Of a stretch of 64,000 nt of DNA, positions 1 to 12,122 are shown one piece after another. This stretch comes from Epichloe hybrida. Taxonomy: Eukaryota > Ascomycota > Sordariomycetes > Hypocreales > Clavicipitaceae. The translations under genes were made by a program, and so were the position numbers. The notes under the pieces are model-generated. The model had not been told where the DNA came from. It searched no databases and was given only the letters and a program-made list of their open reading frames with translations. Positions within the stretch are counted from its first letter, which is position 1. Each line of letters opens with the position of its first letter. Location of the stretch: assembly GCA_019022495.1 (NCBI GenBank), contig JAFEKR010000013.1, forward strand, positions 620,001 to 684,000. Reading direction: 5' to 3'.

Positions 1-2095
1 AATTAGTTATTTTATAGAAGCTTATCTTATAATAAAAGCTTTTATAGTTACACTATAATAATTTACTAGTAAGTTACTTTAGGACTAAATATACTCTTAA
101 GCTACTAAAATATTACTATTAGTAGCTAGTAATAAGTAAAGCTATTTTAGACTATATATCTAGCTATAAAGTATACTAATATATAGTAGCTAGGTAATAT
201 TACTTATATAGAAGCCTTAAATTACTACTAATACTAAGGTAACTATAGGTAAAGATTTTAATAGACTTTATTATAGGATTACTACTAGTATAGCTATATA
301 AATCCCTCCCAGGCAAAAGGTAAAACTGCTTAAATTATAGATCTCTATTTTTCAACACCTTTTCTAAATATCTAGCCTTTTTCTCTAGCTTTTTATTTCC
401 TTTCTTCTTCTTACTTTTCCTAAATTCCTTAATATTTTCTTTGGTTTTTTAAATTTCCTTTTTATCTAGAATTTCCTTAGATTTTTAAATAGCTATTAGG
501 TTTTATAGCCTAGTAGTTATAGCCCCTAGCTTATAGTTACCCTTAGCTATACTATTATCTAATTAGTTAGTTGTTAATTAGTTAATTAGTAGCCTATGAC
601 TTACTTAGTGATGTAATAGATGTAGTGTGTCTGTTAGTTTGGAATTAGATTGGCTGTAATTAAGGATAAGTTATGTTTTTTTTGGTTTACCTTAGAGCTT
701 TAAAGGATAAGTTATAAGATAAAAGAGATATTAAGAGATAGAATAAATATAGTTATAGAGAAAGGGGGAATTACGTTAATTTATACTATAAGTAAAACTT
801 AAATAGATTTAAGTTTAACTATAGTTATAAATTATAACTATATCTTGTATAATTATAGCTACAAAGTTTGTTGTAAACTTTATATTAACTTTTTAGCCCC
901 TAAATTTATAGCTTAAAGCTTATTCCTTAATGTTTTACTTAATACTATAGTAATTATTAAATTTAGTTATTATATGTGGCACTAGCTAGGTATTGCTAGT
1001 AATTTTTTTAGTTCCTTGAAAATTAAATGCGTTAGCCACAGCTAATGACCCCAAAAAAAATTAAAAATCAATAGCTATATAAATAAGAAACTAATATAAT
1101 TCGATTAATTATAGACTAATTTACTAAGTACTTTATTTTCCTTCTTATGAAGACTATAATTAATATAGCTAAATTAGTAAAATTATTCTATAAGGAGATT
1201 AAGCTATAATTTAAAGCACTAAAGGGCATTATATTTAATAAAGGGTTAGTATTTATAAGCTAATTCTAGTTAAAGGTATATTACTAGTTATATATAAAGT
1301 AAAGGCTTTTAATAGTATTTTACCCCTAAACTAATAAGTAAAGAAAGAGAATAAATTAAGTACTTAAATATTACTTATAATATTTTATTAAAGAAAACTA
1401 ATAGCTATAGCTAAAGCTACTTCTAATAGCCTAATTTATATATAATAATACTATTAATAAAATAATAAGCTACTTCCTTAACTATACTTTTATAAGCTAT
1501 TTACTTAAATTTTACCTAGCTCTTAAGGGTAAGAGTAAGGAGAGAGAGGTTTTAAAAGCTTATATATATATTTAAAAGCTATATAAGATTAAGGAAAAAC
1601 TAGTATATAACTAGGTAAGGGCTACTAAAGTATAAGTAAAGTACTATAAATAAAGATATTAGCTAATAACCTTAAAAAAAGAAAACTTAGTATTACTATT
1701 AGTAAAGAATATTAGGCTTAAGAATATAAAATAAAAGCTAAATCTAAGATTTATTAAGCTATTTTAAATACTTAATACTATAAGTAAATAAGTATATTAA
1801 CTAGTATTACCTAATATGTATAGTTAACTATATAATATATTTTATATTAGCTTATTAAAGCTATAGAATTACTAGGAAAATACCCTAGATAAGGATATAC
1901 TAATACCTAACCTTAAAGATAATAATAATAAGTTTAAAGTTAAAGAAGTTAGGGATTATAGGAAAATATATAAAGGTAATAAATACCTAGTAAAATAAAA
2001 GGGCTAGCTAAGTAAATATAATTAATAAGTAATATTAGAGAATATAAAAAGCACTTAATATATAATTTAAGCTTTCTACTAAAGTAAAATAAGTA
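1..2095 (+). pseudogene. Y1 pol remnant: integrase C-terminal half and chromodomain
   Basis: Reading through stop codons on the plus strand from about 1145 gives a gypsy integrase core pattern: a segment resembling the second catalytic block near 1230-1260, then a segment of the type YHPQTDGQTER degraded to YPxTNKxRKR near 1318-1345, then a stretch resembling QFAYNN near 1430. The frame ends in a chromodomain at about 1930-2085, with KFKVKEV followed by KYLVK, a stop where Trp is expected, then KG. In chromoviruses this domain targets integration to methylated-histone chromatin (known for the family). Stops fall where Gln or Trp codons are expected, which fits RIP. The frame is interrupted by retroposon R-A at 304-1071. 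No function survives. Confidence 0.7.
304..1071 (+). mobile_element. R-A: non-LTR retroposon copy with 13-bp TSD
   Basis: One of four copies of a roughly 770-bp element. It is flanked by a perfect 13-bp direct repeat, tagctatataaat, at 291-303 and 1072-1084. It starts with a conserved CCCTCCCAGGC block and ends in an A-rich tail (ccccaaaaaaaattaaaaat). A short inverted repeat, gttagc-caca-gctaat, lies just before the tail. Long variable TSDs plus an A-rich 3' end indicate target-primed reverse transcription, so it is SINE- or LINE-like rather than a DNA transposon. I found no tRNA-type A/B boxes and no convincing long coding frame. It is probably non-autonomous. Confidence 0.75.
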
Positions 2096-3432
2096 AAAAG
2101 TATAGTAAAATATAAGTAAGTTATAAGTAATAAGGGATAAGGTAATTATAAAAAAGGCCTAGCCTTATTAGCTACTATTATACTCTAATTAAAACCCTTA
2201 TTAAACTATTTACTAAATAATAAAAGAAAAGATACTTATAAGGAAGGGAGTCTTAAGGAAAACCCTTCTATAGTTACCTCTTTATATATTAAAATAATAC
2301 TATTATAAAGAAAATACTTAGTATCCTTACTTTTATTCTCCTAAACTACTACTTTTATTACCTAGAAAAACTAGTACTTTACTACCCCTTAGGGTATAAA
2401 TTCTAGATTATAATATTATAGCTATAAAGTTATTTTTTTCTTCTAGGAATTATAATATATAGTATAGTTTAGCTATAAAAAGTTAGTAAATAAGTAATAA
2501 AGAAAAAGTAATAACTTATAATCCCTAGGATAAGGGTAGGAAATATAGTAACTAAAAGTTACTAATATAAAATAATATACTAATTATATATAGCTAAAGT
2601 AACTTACTTAAGGAGTAAGTAAAGGTCTAGAGAATATATAATAAAATATACCTAATAAACCTTAGTAGCCCTAGTTAAACTAAAGAAAATATAATAAGCT
2701 ATATTAGCATAATTAAACCCTAAAATAAGGTTTAAATAATAGGTGCTAAAATAGTAGTAAGTTACTTTTAAAAATATATAGTCTTTAGGGTTATTAGGAA
2801 CCTAATTACTTAAGGTATTTATTAAAGTTTTTACCTAATTAAAGATAGTGGGAAAATCTAGGAAATCCCCTTATATAGTTAGTATTACTTAGAGAGATAT
2901 AGGTAATTAGGGACTAAAAAAGTAAAGAATATAATATACTTACTATCTTATAAGTATTACTATATTTAATATACTAGATATAATACTTTAAATATTTCCC
3001 TTTAATAATAGTAGTTAGTATACTAGGGAATTAATAGTTAATCTACGGGATATTAGGCTTAGCTAGAGAATTCTTCTTAAAGTTTACATAACCTATATAT
3101 AAATAATATATATAAGAATATCTTTTTAAATAAATATTAGGGATAGCTATAATAATAATACTCTTAATGCTTTTCTTATTTAATTTTATTTTAATAATAA
3201 GGTAAGTAATAAAGGTAAAGTTATAGTAACTAATAATATAATAGTATCTAAGGAAAAGTTAGCTATAGATAAGAAAGGGAAAAGTTAGTAATATAATAAG
3301 AAGTTAGAGGTAAATTTATACTTAAATACTAATATTATTTATTATTATTTTAGTATAGCTATTACTTAGTAAATAGCTATATAGTACTTACTAAAAGCTA
3401 TTTAAAAGCCTAGCTAGAAGTAAGGGGGTAAT
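2096..3432 (+). other. Y1 3' non-coding region before the LTR
   Basis: About 1.3 kb of RIPed sequence lies between the chromodomain and the 3' LTR. I see no recognisable protein motif even when stops are ignored. It ends in a purine-rich tract (aagtaaggggg) just upstream of the LTR, the likely polypurine tract. Confidence 0.45.
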
Positions 3433-3634
3433 TATAAGGCCTTACTTATAACACTAGCGCGCTAGCACACTACTAGGTAAGCACACTATACCCTAGGGCT
3501 AGGTTTATATAATACTAGTAAGTTACTAGCTATAAGCTAGTAACTTACACGTATAATACACTTAGACCTAGCAAGCTTTAGTTAATATATAGGTGCCCTT
3601 ATACCTCTTGCCTAGCTATCCCTTTGTTCTCACA
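3433..3634 (+). repeat. Y1 3' LTR
   Basis: Matches 32430-32620 and 63380-63580. The ancestral termini are TGTGAGG...CTCACA. Here the start is RIP-changed to TATAAGG, while the end CTCACA at 3629-3634 is intact. About 202 bp. Confidence 0.75.
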
Positions 3635-5100
3635 GAAATATAGGAAGTTACTAGGAAGTATTCCCCCTTTAAGAGGTAAATAGTAAAGAAAGACTTCTAT
3701 AAAGACCTTTTTCCTATTAGCAGAGCTTTACATGTAGTGTAGTAAATGTAGTATTTTGACTTTCCTTGTAGTATGTAGTATAGTGAATTATAGTATAGTG
3801 TAGTATGTAATATAGTGTAGTAAATACTACACTACACTACAAATACTACATGTAGTATAAGGCTAAAAATAAAAGTGAGGCATATTAATATTTTATAATA
3901 TTCTTTAGATTTTTTTTTATTAACTTAATATTATCTTTCTTTTTTATTAGAATTTAGTTATTTAGTTATATATCTTTAAAGTTTATACTTATTTAAACTA
4001 TTAAGCTTATAATAGGAACAGGGTAGCTAAGTATAGTATTTTTAGTGATACTATATAACTCTATTCATTTCTTAAATTCTAAAGGTTATTTTATCTTTCT
4101 AGCTTTTTAATTAGATTTAATATTCATTTTAATATACTTTTTTTACTTTAAATCTAAGATTTACCCTCAAGAAATTATTTACTATTATATATAAATAAGA
4201 TAATAAATCTAATAATGATATATTTATAAAGCTAAGCTATTTATAATAAATAGAATTTTTAACTTTATATTATAAAAGGTTTTCTAGCTATATATTATCT
4301 TTGAATATAATTATATTAACTTTTTAGGTTTTTTAAGTTAAAAGAAATGTAAAAACCCTTAAAAAAGCTTTAAAAAGGTAGCTAGAATATTATTCTTATA
4401 ATATTAAGAGAAATGTAATATATTTTCCTTTATTACTAAAATGAGAAAAAAAAGCTTTAAAAGTAAGCTTAAGAATATATACTATTTTTAGCTTACTTAC
4501 TTAGCTATATATTATACTAAAAAGTAGGTTTAAAAGTAAACTTTATTAACTATACCTTTTATTTACTAATAGTTTCTATGCTTTTTCTATAATTTAGTCT
4601 AAAGAAAAAGATATATTAATAAAAGTGGGTCTAAAGTGGGTCCTTATAATTATACCTCTACTTACTAATAACTTTTAGGCTTTTTCTATAATCTAGTCTT
4701 AGAAAAAGGAGGTATTAATAAAAGTAGGTCTAAAGTAAGTCCTTATAGCTGTCTTTTACTTAGTTAGAGTTTATACTTTTTTTTAATTAGGTATAGAATT
4801 ATTTCTTAAAAAGAGATATTAAATTTATTATTCATATTACTACTATTACTACTATTACTACTATTATTATTATTTTAAAAAATATAAAAAAGAAAAGTAT
4901 TTTATTTTATTAATATTTTTAAAAAGCTTAAAATACTAAGTAATTAAAAAGTATAGCTTTTTCTATAGTAATTTCCTTATACTTATTTATATTTATATTT
5001 TAGTTACTTATTTACTATTTAATTTTAATTAAACTTTAACACTAATAATATTATAAGTTAATATAATTTATTATAGCTTATAGTAGCTTATAAACTATAA

Positions 5101-5210
5101 GCTATTATAAGCTATTATAAGCTATTATAAGCTATTATAAGCTATTATAAGCTATTATAAGCTATTATAAGCTATTATAAGCTATTATAAGCTACTAAAA
5201 GCTATTATAA
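5101..5210. repeat. 10-bp tandem array inside hAT1
   Basis: Nine consecutive perfect copies of gctattataa (5101-5190), then a variant and one more copy. The same unit occurs three times in the hAT3 fragment near 55611-55632, so the array is part of the family with variable copy number. Confidence 0.95.
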
Positions 5211-5294
5211 GTAATTATATTACTAAAAATTATAAATACTACAAATACTACAAAATACTACATGTAGTGTAATGTAGTAAAAAAATTCCCTTGT

Positions 5295-5433
5295 AGTGTA
5301 GTGTGTAGTGTAGTGTAGTGTGTAGTGTAGTGTAGTGTGTAGTGTAGTGTAGTGTGTAGTGTAGTGTAGTGTGTAGTGTAGTGTAGTATGTAGTGTAGTG
5401 TAGTGTAGTGTAGTATGTAGTGTAGTGTAGTAT
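5295..5433. repeat. Subterminal GTAGTGTAGTGT minisatellite of hAT1
   Basis: Imperfect tandem repeat of a unit of about 17 bp built from gtagtgtagtgtgt. A shorter array occurs near the left end (3733-3830). It creates spurious Tyr/Thr/Leu/His-rich open frames on the minus strand, which are not genes. Confidence 0.9.
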
Positions 5434-6059
5434 ACCACACTACACTACAAATACTACATAATGTAGTGTAATGTAGTGCAAAGCTCTGCCTATTAGTATC
5501 CCTTTTTTTAAAGACTAACTAAAGTAACTAATTACTTTATAATATCCTTAATTCCCTTAATTACTATAATTACTCCTATTCTATTCCTAGATTCTATTAT
5601 ATTAATCCCTAAGTATACTAAGTATAAGGTAAAGGTATAATAGTATAGGTAATCCCCCTATTATAAGCCCTTAACTACAAGCCTAAACCCCCCTTACTTC
5701 CTTTCCTAGGATAAGGTATTATAATTCTCTTTTATAGCTTATAACTATAGTACTTTCTCTATAAGATTTAATTATCCTTATTCTCTCTTAAAAGATAAGC
5801 TAACCCTTATTAAAATAATTACTTAATCTTAATAAGTTTTATAATAATAAAAGTATTAAATATAGTGCTAAGGAATATAATATTCTTAATATTAAGCTTT
5901 TAACTTATTAAAGAAAGTATAAGATACTAGGAATTATATAAGAATAGTTAGGCTATAGTTTTAAGTTTATACTGAAAGAAAGACCTCTTAAGTACTTCCT
6001 AGAGAACGTTTGAGGCTAAGGAGACCCCTAAGATCTTTAAACTCTTATTTATAGAATTA

Positions 6060-9000
6060 GGTAAAAGTTGAAAATAGATAATATATATTAGAAAAACTAT
6101 CTATTATAAGGAAAATTATAGCTACTTATAATTATCTAAGAGAACCCTAATAAATTAAAGATTAAATGCTTTGAACACCTTATAATAAAGCTTTTAAATC
6201 TCTAAAGGGTAAATCCTTATGGATTCTAGTTAGAATTAAACCTTTATAATTAAATTCTTAATACTTATAAAGGAGTCCAGAATATAGCGCTTATATTATT
6301 AATTCTCCTATTAATCTCTAATGCTTTTATAAATAAATAAGGATATTAATTAGTAAATCTAAAGCTTTAATTAATTAGTAGTAATTCCTTATAAAAGCTA
6401 ATACTAAGGAATATTTTTAGACTAACTATAGATATAATAAGAAGGGTAAGGAAGCTTAATATAGTTTATTTATATTAAAAAGTAAGCCTTATTACTTAAA
6501 AAAGTATTATATATATAGTAAAGAAGGTTATTAGTTAATTAAGCACTTATATAAGAACTAGCAGAAGGTATTTTAATACTTTAAGAATTACTCTTATATA
6601 GACTTAATAGCTTCTTTATATAATATATTCCTAATATAATATAAAGGTAATAATAATTCCAAATTAGCTAAAGATAATAATATTAACTAATACCTAATAA
6701 AATTTAGTTTTAGAAAAGAAAATAATAATAGCTAAATACTTATAAGCTTCTTTATATATAGCACTACTTATAATAGTTATATAATTACTAAGATTCTTAC
6801 TAGTAAAGTAATAACTTATACTCTAGCTAAGAAGGATTTATTTAATCTTTAAGGCACTAAGTAACTTAAAGGATAATATTTATTTAGAATATTTAAAGGT
6901 ATTATAGCTAATATAAGTACTATAGAATATTTATTAGTAAGCTACCTTTAATCCTTAGCTTTATAAAGTATAATACTAACTATTATACTTAATAAGTTAA
7001 ATACTAGGAAAGTAAAGATTAAATTTAGCCTTAGAGAACTAATTAAGGCACTTAGATTAATTAAAGTGCTAACTTTATTTAACATTATTCTCTTTTAAGT
7101 AATTCTTATAAACACTCCCTTTCTCTTATATCTTAATAATATAACTGTTAAAAATAAGACTTATTTTTAGCCCTTTTCTAGTTAAAGAACCTTTTTATTA
7201 CTAGCTTGCATTGCAAGCCTAATAGCTACACTACAGCTGTTAATAGTCGCGAAGGTAGCTATTAATAGCTACGTTATAGTAGTTAATAGCTGTGTCTAAC
7301 TATGTGAATAACTAATTAGTTAATTATATTATAGCTATAAGTATAGCTACAACTACGCTACTAGTAATTAGGTAAGCTAGGGTAATATAAGCTAGGGTAA
7401 CGTAAGCAAGTTACCTTATATATAACTTACTTTATAGCTATCTTTAATAGTGATTTTCTCTTTAACTAAAGGTTATATAAAAGTTTTATATATAGTAAAT
7501 TAAAGCTAGAAGATAAGGCTTTCTTTTTATATAAGGTTATTTTTTAGACTAAAAGTTAGTATATATAGGTTACTAGCTAGTATAGTAGTAAGTTAATTTT
7601 TTAGTTTTTATATATAAATAAATTTTATAGAAAATCAAAAGTAGCCTATTGGACCCCGTTAGTAGCCTAGATTTACTAATATAGTTAGTAGGTTTATAAG
7701 AGAAAGAAAATCTTTTTAACTAGCTAGATAGCTAGTTCTCTTAACTAATAATAGCTATATTACTTATATAACGTATCTAAAATCAATTCTATTATATTAT
7801 AAGATATTATAAAAGTAATCTAGATTGAATTCTATTAGTTAATAACTACTATAACCTTCCGTTACGTTGTGTTAATTGATTTAACGTTACGGCCCTATTA
7901 GTCCCTAACCGTAAAGCTTGCACTTGTACAGCTGTTGCTAGCTGGCAACTAGCTCCCTACATTTCAATAATAACTTGCCTAAAGATTAATTTCTATATAT
8001 TAAAGAATATTTTATAGTAAGGGAATATTAAGGTTCTTATTATATATAAATAAAGGTATATATAAATGCTTCTTAATAAAAAAGAAAGTATTAATTAAAG
8101 GTATCTTATAGAGATTAAGCTTTATTAATTATATTAATACTTTAAATACCCTTTAGTTTAATATCTTTATAATTTACTATATAAATTAAGGTATAAGGTT
8201 AAGTTTAAAGCTATTAAGAAGCTAACTAAGGTTTACTAGTAGTACTAATTATATATAGATAGCTTATATTAATTTAAATTTACTCTTTAGGATAAATATG
8301 CTTATAATTATAAAATTATTATAGATATTATATACATTAATAGTAACCACCTTATTCTATAAGTTATTTATGTAGCTATATTCTTTAATATAGCTAAATT
8401 CATTAAGGATATCTTTATAAAGACTACATAGGAAGCACTCTATCTTTACTAGATTAACGTCTATCTAGGCCCCTTAGATATAATTATTATAGATACGAGA
8501 ATAACCTTTAGAGGTAAGGAATTTAAGTAGCTTATATTATTAATAGTAATTAAGATTAAAGATATCCCTATTAAGGCTTACTATAGTATTAGTAAGGTTA
8601 AGTAATATTATAAGCTACTCTAAAGAGCCTATAATATTATTAGAAAAGAATACCTAATAACACTAGAGCTTATAGTATTATAAATAGTAGTTAAAGCTAT
8701 AAATAATACTATAGGATTAAATAGTCTTATGCTAATAGTCCTTGTTTTTAGCACGTATCCTTATATAGTTAAGGAATTACCTTTATTACTAAATATTATA
8801 TAATAAGCCCTTATAATCTAACTAGTAATTAAGGAAGTTAAGCAAATTTATGCTTAGTAAAAGGTTAGTAATACCCTTACTATAAGAAATAGTTCTAATA
8901 CCTCTATAATAATTAACCTCCTACTAGGATTACTTATATATATATAGCGTAAAGATAAAGAATAAAGAGGCCCTTATAAGCTATTAGCTATAAAAGGTAA

Positions 9001-10866
9001 AACCTATACTCTTAAGCTCCCTTAGGGCCTTAAAGCCTTTAGATTAATATTTATTAGGCCTTTTTATAAAGATTCTAATAAAAAGAGACCTCCTAAGAGC
9101 ATAGAGAACTAAGATACCTCCTTATAACCTATAGCTACCCCTCCTATTAATCTCCTAAAGTAAGGACCTAGAAAACCTTAAAAAAACCTACCTATTATTA
9201 CATCTAATATTAATTACGTAGATTAAATCAAAGATAAGACTAATATCTTTCTATTAGCTAAGGAAAGCTCTAATCTTAAGCTTATAATCTAATTATATAA
9301 GGAAGGAATTATTAAGATCCCTAGTAAACCCTTTAAGCTATTTACTAAAGCTAAAATTAATGCTTTAATTAAATAAGGTATATTTAAGTTTATTAAGTAT
9401 AATAAAAAGAAGTATAGTAAAGTTTAAATCTTTAATTCTTATATTATTAATAAGGTAAAGGGTAAGATAACGGATTTATATAAGGAGTTAAGGCTTATAA
9501 TCTAAGGTTATAGTAATAAAGAGAAGCTAGTAATTCTCACATAAGCCCTAATAATCTAATAAGCTAGCTAGTAATTAATCCTTATAATAACACTTGCGTT
9601 ATTATTACTAGGCGTTATCCTCTAGCTTTGTAATATTATATAGGCCTATATATAAGCATAAACACTTCTTAGTTATATAATTCTAGCCTAAATCCCTATC
9701 TAAATCCATTACTTATACCTTATAAGTATAATAATATAAGTAATTAAGCCTTTATATAGTATTATAGAAGCTAGTACCTACTAGTAAGTAATATATTATT
9801 ATTACTATAGAGAAATACTTTAGATAATAACCTTTATGTTTAACTTATACTTACTTATAATAATAAAGAAAAACCTAACCTTTATATATATAGGAATATA
9901 AACTAATAATATAATTAAACTATCTAACTATAAGTTCTCTTAATAAGAGAAAGATTAATTAAAAGCTACTTCTTTTACTACTAAACTAAAGTAAATCCTT
10001 TTTATAAGAAACTTACTAACCTTTGATAGTAGTATTATTACTCTTAAAGATAATATAATAACACTATAATAGAAAGGCTAGAGTAAAAAACTTTAATTAA
10101 TCCTATAGATTAATTTAAAATAAGCATATATAGAATAATAAGCTTAAGGTATATATATTACCTTAATTTACTAGCCTAAAGCTTATTTTAACCTCTCTAT
10201 TACTATATAATACTAAGACTTATTATCTTAAGATATAAAGAGCCTAAACTAATGAATTTAATAGTAAATTAATAATCTAGACTAAGGATTAAGGTTTATA
10301 CTATTTAATCTTAAAAAAGTAAAGCTTTTTATATTTATAAATAGATAATTTACTAATAAGTAAGACCTTAATTCCTAGCTAGGATATATACTTATCCTAG
10401 CTAGTAAAGTCTAAAAGAAAGGTACCTTTATAATTTAAGAAAATATTATATACTATAGCTTTATAAAGAGCAAAAGAGTTATAAGAAGTATGCTTACCTC
10501 TAAGATCTATAGCATAGTTACTAGTGCTAATATAGCTTATATAATCTTAATAATACTTAGGTTAATTACTTATTAATTAAACCTCCTTATAATTCCTATT
10601 ATTATCTATACTAATTTATACTCTCTATATAAATACCTTATTAAGCTTAGTACTATAAAAGAGAAGCACCTTATAATTAATATTATAGCTTTTTATTAAT
10701 TATATAAGCGGCGCGAGATTTGTGAGATTAGATAGATTAATAGGGATAATAACCTTACTAATATATCTATAAAGGCATTACTAAATAAGGCATTTAAAAG
10801 GTTTATTATAAGTAATAAGGTAACTATTAGGATAGAAGGATAGGTTATGTAATTATAGCTCTTATG
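6060..10866 (+). pseudogene. X1 gag-pol remnant (Copia order: gag, IN, RT, RNase H)
   Basis: Reading through stops, the plus strand gives a gag with a degraded zinc knuckle near 6490-6560. An integrase core follows (about 8310-8650, with IIIDTRITF around the second Asp). Then comes a reverse transcriptase (about 9450-10100, catalytic block read as xTNNII near 9905 where TDD is expected) and RNase H (about 10480-10850, ending KAFKRFIISNKVTIRIEG). IN before RT is the Ty1/copia order. The frame is interrupted by the solo LTR at 7146-7969. End points are approximate because stops are frequent and no intact start is visible. The second Asp of the integrase survives, whereas both RT Asp are Asn. 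Non-functional. Confidence 0.65.
7146..7969 (+). mobile_element. Solo LTR of the Copia-A family, TSD ATAAC
   Basis: 824 bp, the same length as the LTRs at 11240-12063, 17535-18358 and 40208-41031. It starts TGTTAAAAATAAGAC and ends TTTCAATA (ancestrally TTTCAACA). It is flanked by ATAAC at 7141-7145 and 7970-7974. The empty site is 27849-27853 in X2. A solo LTR implies LTR-LTR recombination removed the interior. It is the most heavily RIPed of the four LTR copies. Confidence 0.93.
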
Positions 10867-11239
10867 TTAATATAATAAGATTAAAGGTATTAAGATTAGG
10901 CTTACTTATTCTTATATAGGCTTATAGATTAAATATTATCTTTTATTATACTCTTTTCTCTTACTCTTTTCTTATAATATTATTTATAATTATTTAATCT
11001 TACTTATTTTGTTAGAACAAGCATGATATTAACAAGGCTACGCGCCTCTGATTAGCTAGGCGCGTTGCATCGCGGATTCACATGTCTAGCCTAACTATAC
11101 TACGGTTAGCATTAGCATATATAGCCTCTTTACTAATAACCTTAATTAAGGCCCCTTTTCTTATAATAAATAGTATACTCTCTTTACTTCTATTTAATCT
11201 CTCTTTTACTTACTTTAAGAGACTAGAATATATAATAAT

Positions 11240-12063
11240 TGTTAAAAATAAGACCTATTTTTAGCCCTTTTCTAGTTAAAGAACCTTCTTATTACTAGCT
11301 TGCTTTGCAAGTCTGACAGCTGCACTGCAGCTGTCAACGGTCGCGAGGGCAGCTGTCAATGACTATGTCGTAGCTGTCAACAGCTGCGACTGACCGTGTG
11401 GATGACTAATTAGTTAATTGCGTTATGGCTGTAAGTGTGGCTATAACCACGCCACTAGTAATTAAGTAAGCTAGGGTAACGTAAGCTAGGGTAACGTAAG
11501 CAGGTTACCCTACACATAACTTACCCTATAGCTATCTTTAATAATGATTTTCTCTTTATCTAGAGGTTATACAAAAGTTTCACATATAGCAAATTAAAGC
11601 TTAAAGATAAGGCTTTCTCTTTATATAAGGTTATTTTTTAGACTAAAAGTTAGTGCATACGGGTTGCTAGCTAGTATAGTAGTGAGTTAATTTTTTGGTT
11701 TTTATATACAAATGAATTTTGTAAAAAATTAAAAGTGGCCTGTAAGACCCCGTTAGCAGCCTGGATCCACTAATACGGTTAGTAAGTCTATAAGAGGAAG
11801 AAGATCTTTTTAACTAGCTAGATAGCTAGTCCTCTTAACTAATAACAGCCGCATTACCTGTATAACGTATCTAAAATCAATTCTATTACTCTATAAGATA
11901 TTATAAAAGTAATCTAAATTAAATTCTATTAGTTAATAACTGCCATAACCTTCCGTTGCGTTGCGTTAATTAATTTAACGTTATAGCCCTATTAGTCCCT
12001 AACCATAGAGCTTGCGCCTGTATAGCTATTACTAGCTAGTAACTAGCTCCCTACATTTCAATA
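11240..12063 (+). repeat. Copia-A 5' LTR
   Basis: 824 bp, TGTTAAAAATAAG...TTTCAATA. It contains the palindromic GCAGCTGTCAA segments typical of the family near 11325-11390 and a purine/pyrimidine mix otherwise. The inverted ends TGTT/AACA are RIP-changed at the 3' end. Confidence 0.95.
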
Positions 12064-12079
12064 GGTTATGAGCCTGGCT
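12064..12079 (+). promoter_or_regulatory. Primer-binding site, complementary to initiator Met-tRNA anticodon arm
   Basis: ggttatgagcctgg begins at the base after the LTR. Its complement contains CTCATAACC, the anticodon stem-loop of a fungal initiator Met-tRNA. This is the half-tRNA priming known for Drosophila copia and several fungal copia elements. The same site follows the LTRs at 39274 and 41031. Confidence 0.7.
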
Positions 12080-12122
12080 CTATTACTATAGATTCCTTTT
12101 AGGTCACTTTATGTACAATTAT

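Larger units (their letters stand above)
1..3634 (+). mobile_element. Y1: 3' part of a RIP-degraded Ty3/gypsy chromovirus
   Basis: The left end lies outside the window. The visible part holds the C-terminal half of pol, a chromodomain, a long 3' non-coding stretch, a purine tract (about 3418-3429) and a 3' LTR at 3433-3634. Sequence resuming at 3635 matches the interior of the X element (compare 26099 onward), so Y1 was inserted into X1. The expected TSD is GAAAT (3635-3639; the unoccupied site is 26099-26103 in X2). The same LTR recurs as a solo copy at 32430-32620 and as a 5' LTR at 63380. The body is saturated with RIP changes. Confidence 0.8.
3721..5488. mobile_element. hAT1: non-autonomous hAT-like element, 8-bp TSD
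   Basis: 1768 bp bounded by short terminal inverted repeats CAGAGCTTT...AAAGCTCTG and a perfect 8-bp TSD, cctattag, at 3713-3720 and 5489-5496. The empty site is visible at 26177-26184 in the paralogous X2. Eight-bp TSDs with short CAG-type termini are characteristic of the hAT superfamily. Both subterminal regions carry arrays of GTAGTGTAGTGT-like repeats. The interior (3880-5050) is RIPed, and I see no transposase motif. It is related to hAT2 (36670-38421), with shared interior sequence after each left repeat array. Confidence 0.8.
3635..11009 (+). mobile_element. X1: RIPed Copia-type element, interrupted
   Basis: Interior of the X family, homologous to 26099-29327 plus 53258-54814 (X2) and to 61520-63379 (X3). 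It is interrupted by hAT1 (3721-5488) and by a solo Copia LTR (7146-7969). It runs into an X LTR at 11010. Its own 5' end is lost to the left because Y1 is inserted at 3634/3635. Both CA and TG are almost absent. Immediately upstream of its 3' LTR it lacks a 75-bp segment present at 54815-54889, probably a deletion. Confidence 0.75.

Noticed and set aside
5101..5210. CRISPR-like array
   Set aside because: A 10-bp unit in direct contact with no spacers; a simple tandem repeat in a eukaryotic transposon.
5223..5440. Tyr/Thr/His/Leu-repeat open frames on the minus strand
   Set aside because: Pure translation of the GTAGTGTAG minisatellite in hAT1; the same holds for minus-strand frames at 55658-55928.
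11082..11264. Small hydrophobic open frame
   Set aside because: Lies in the X LTR and runs across the Copia-A insertion point. The equivalent frame at 55010-55270 differs, so it is chance.
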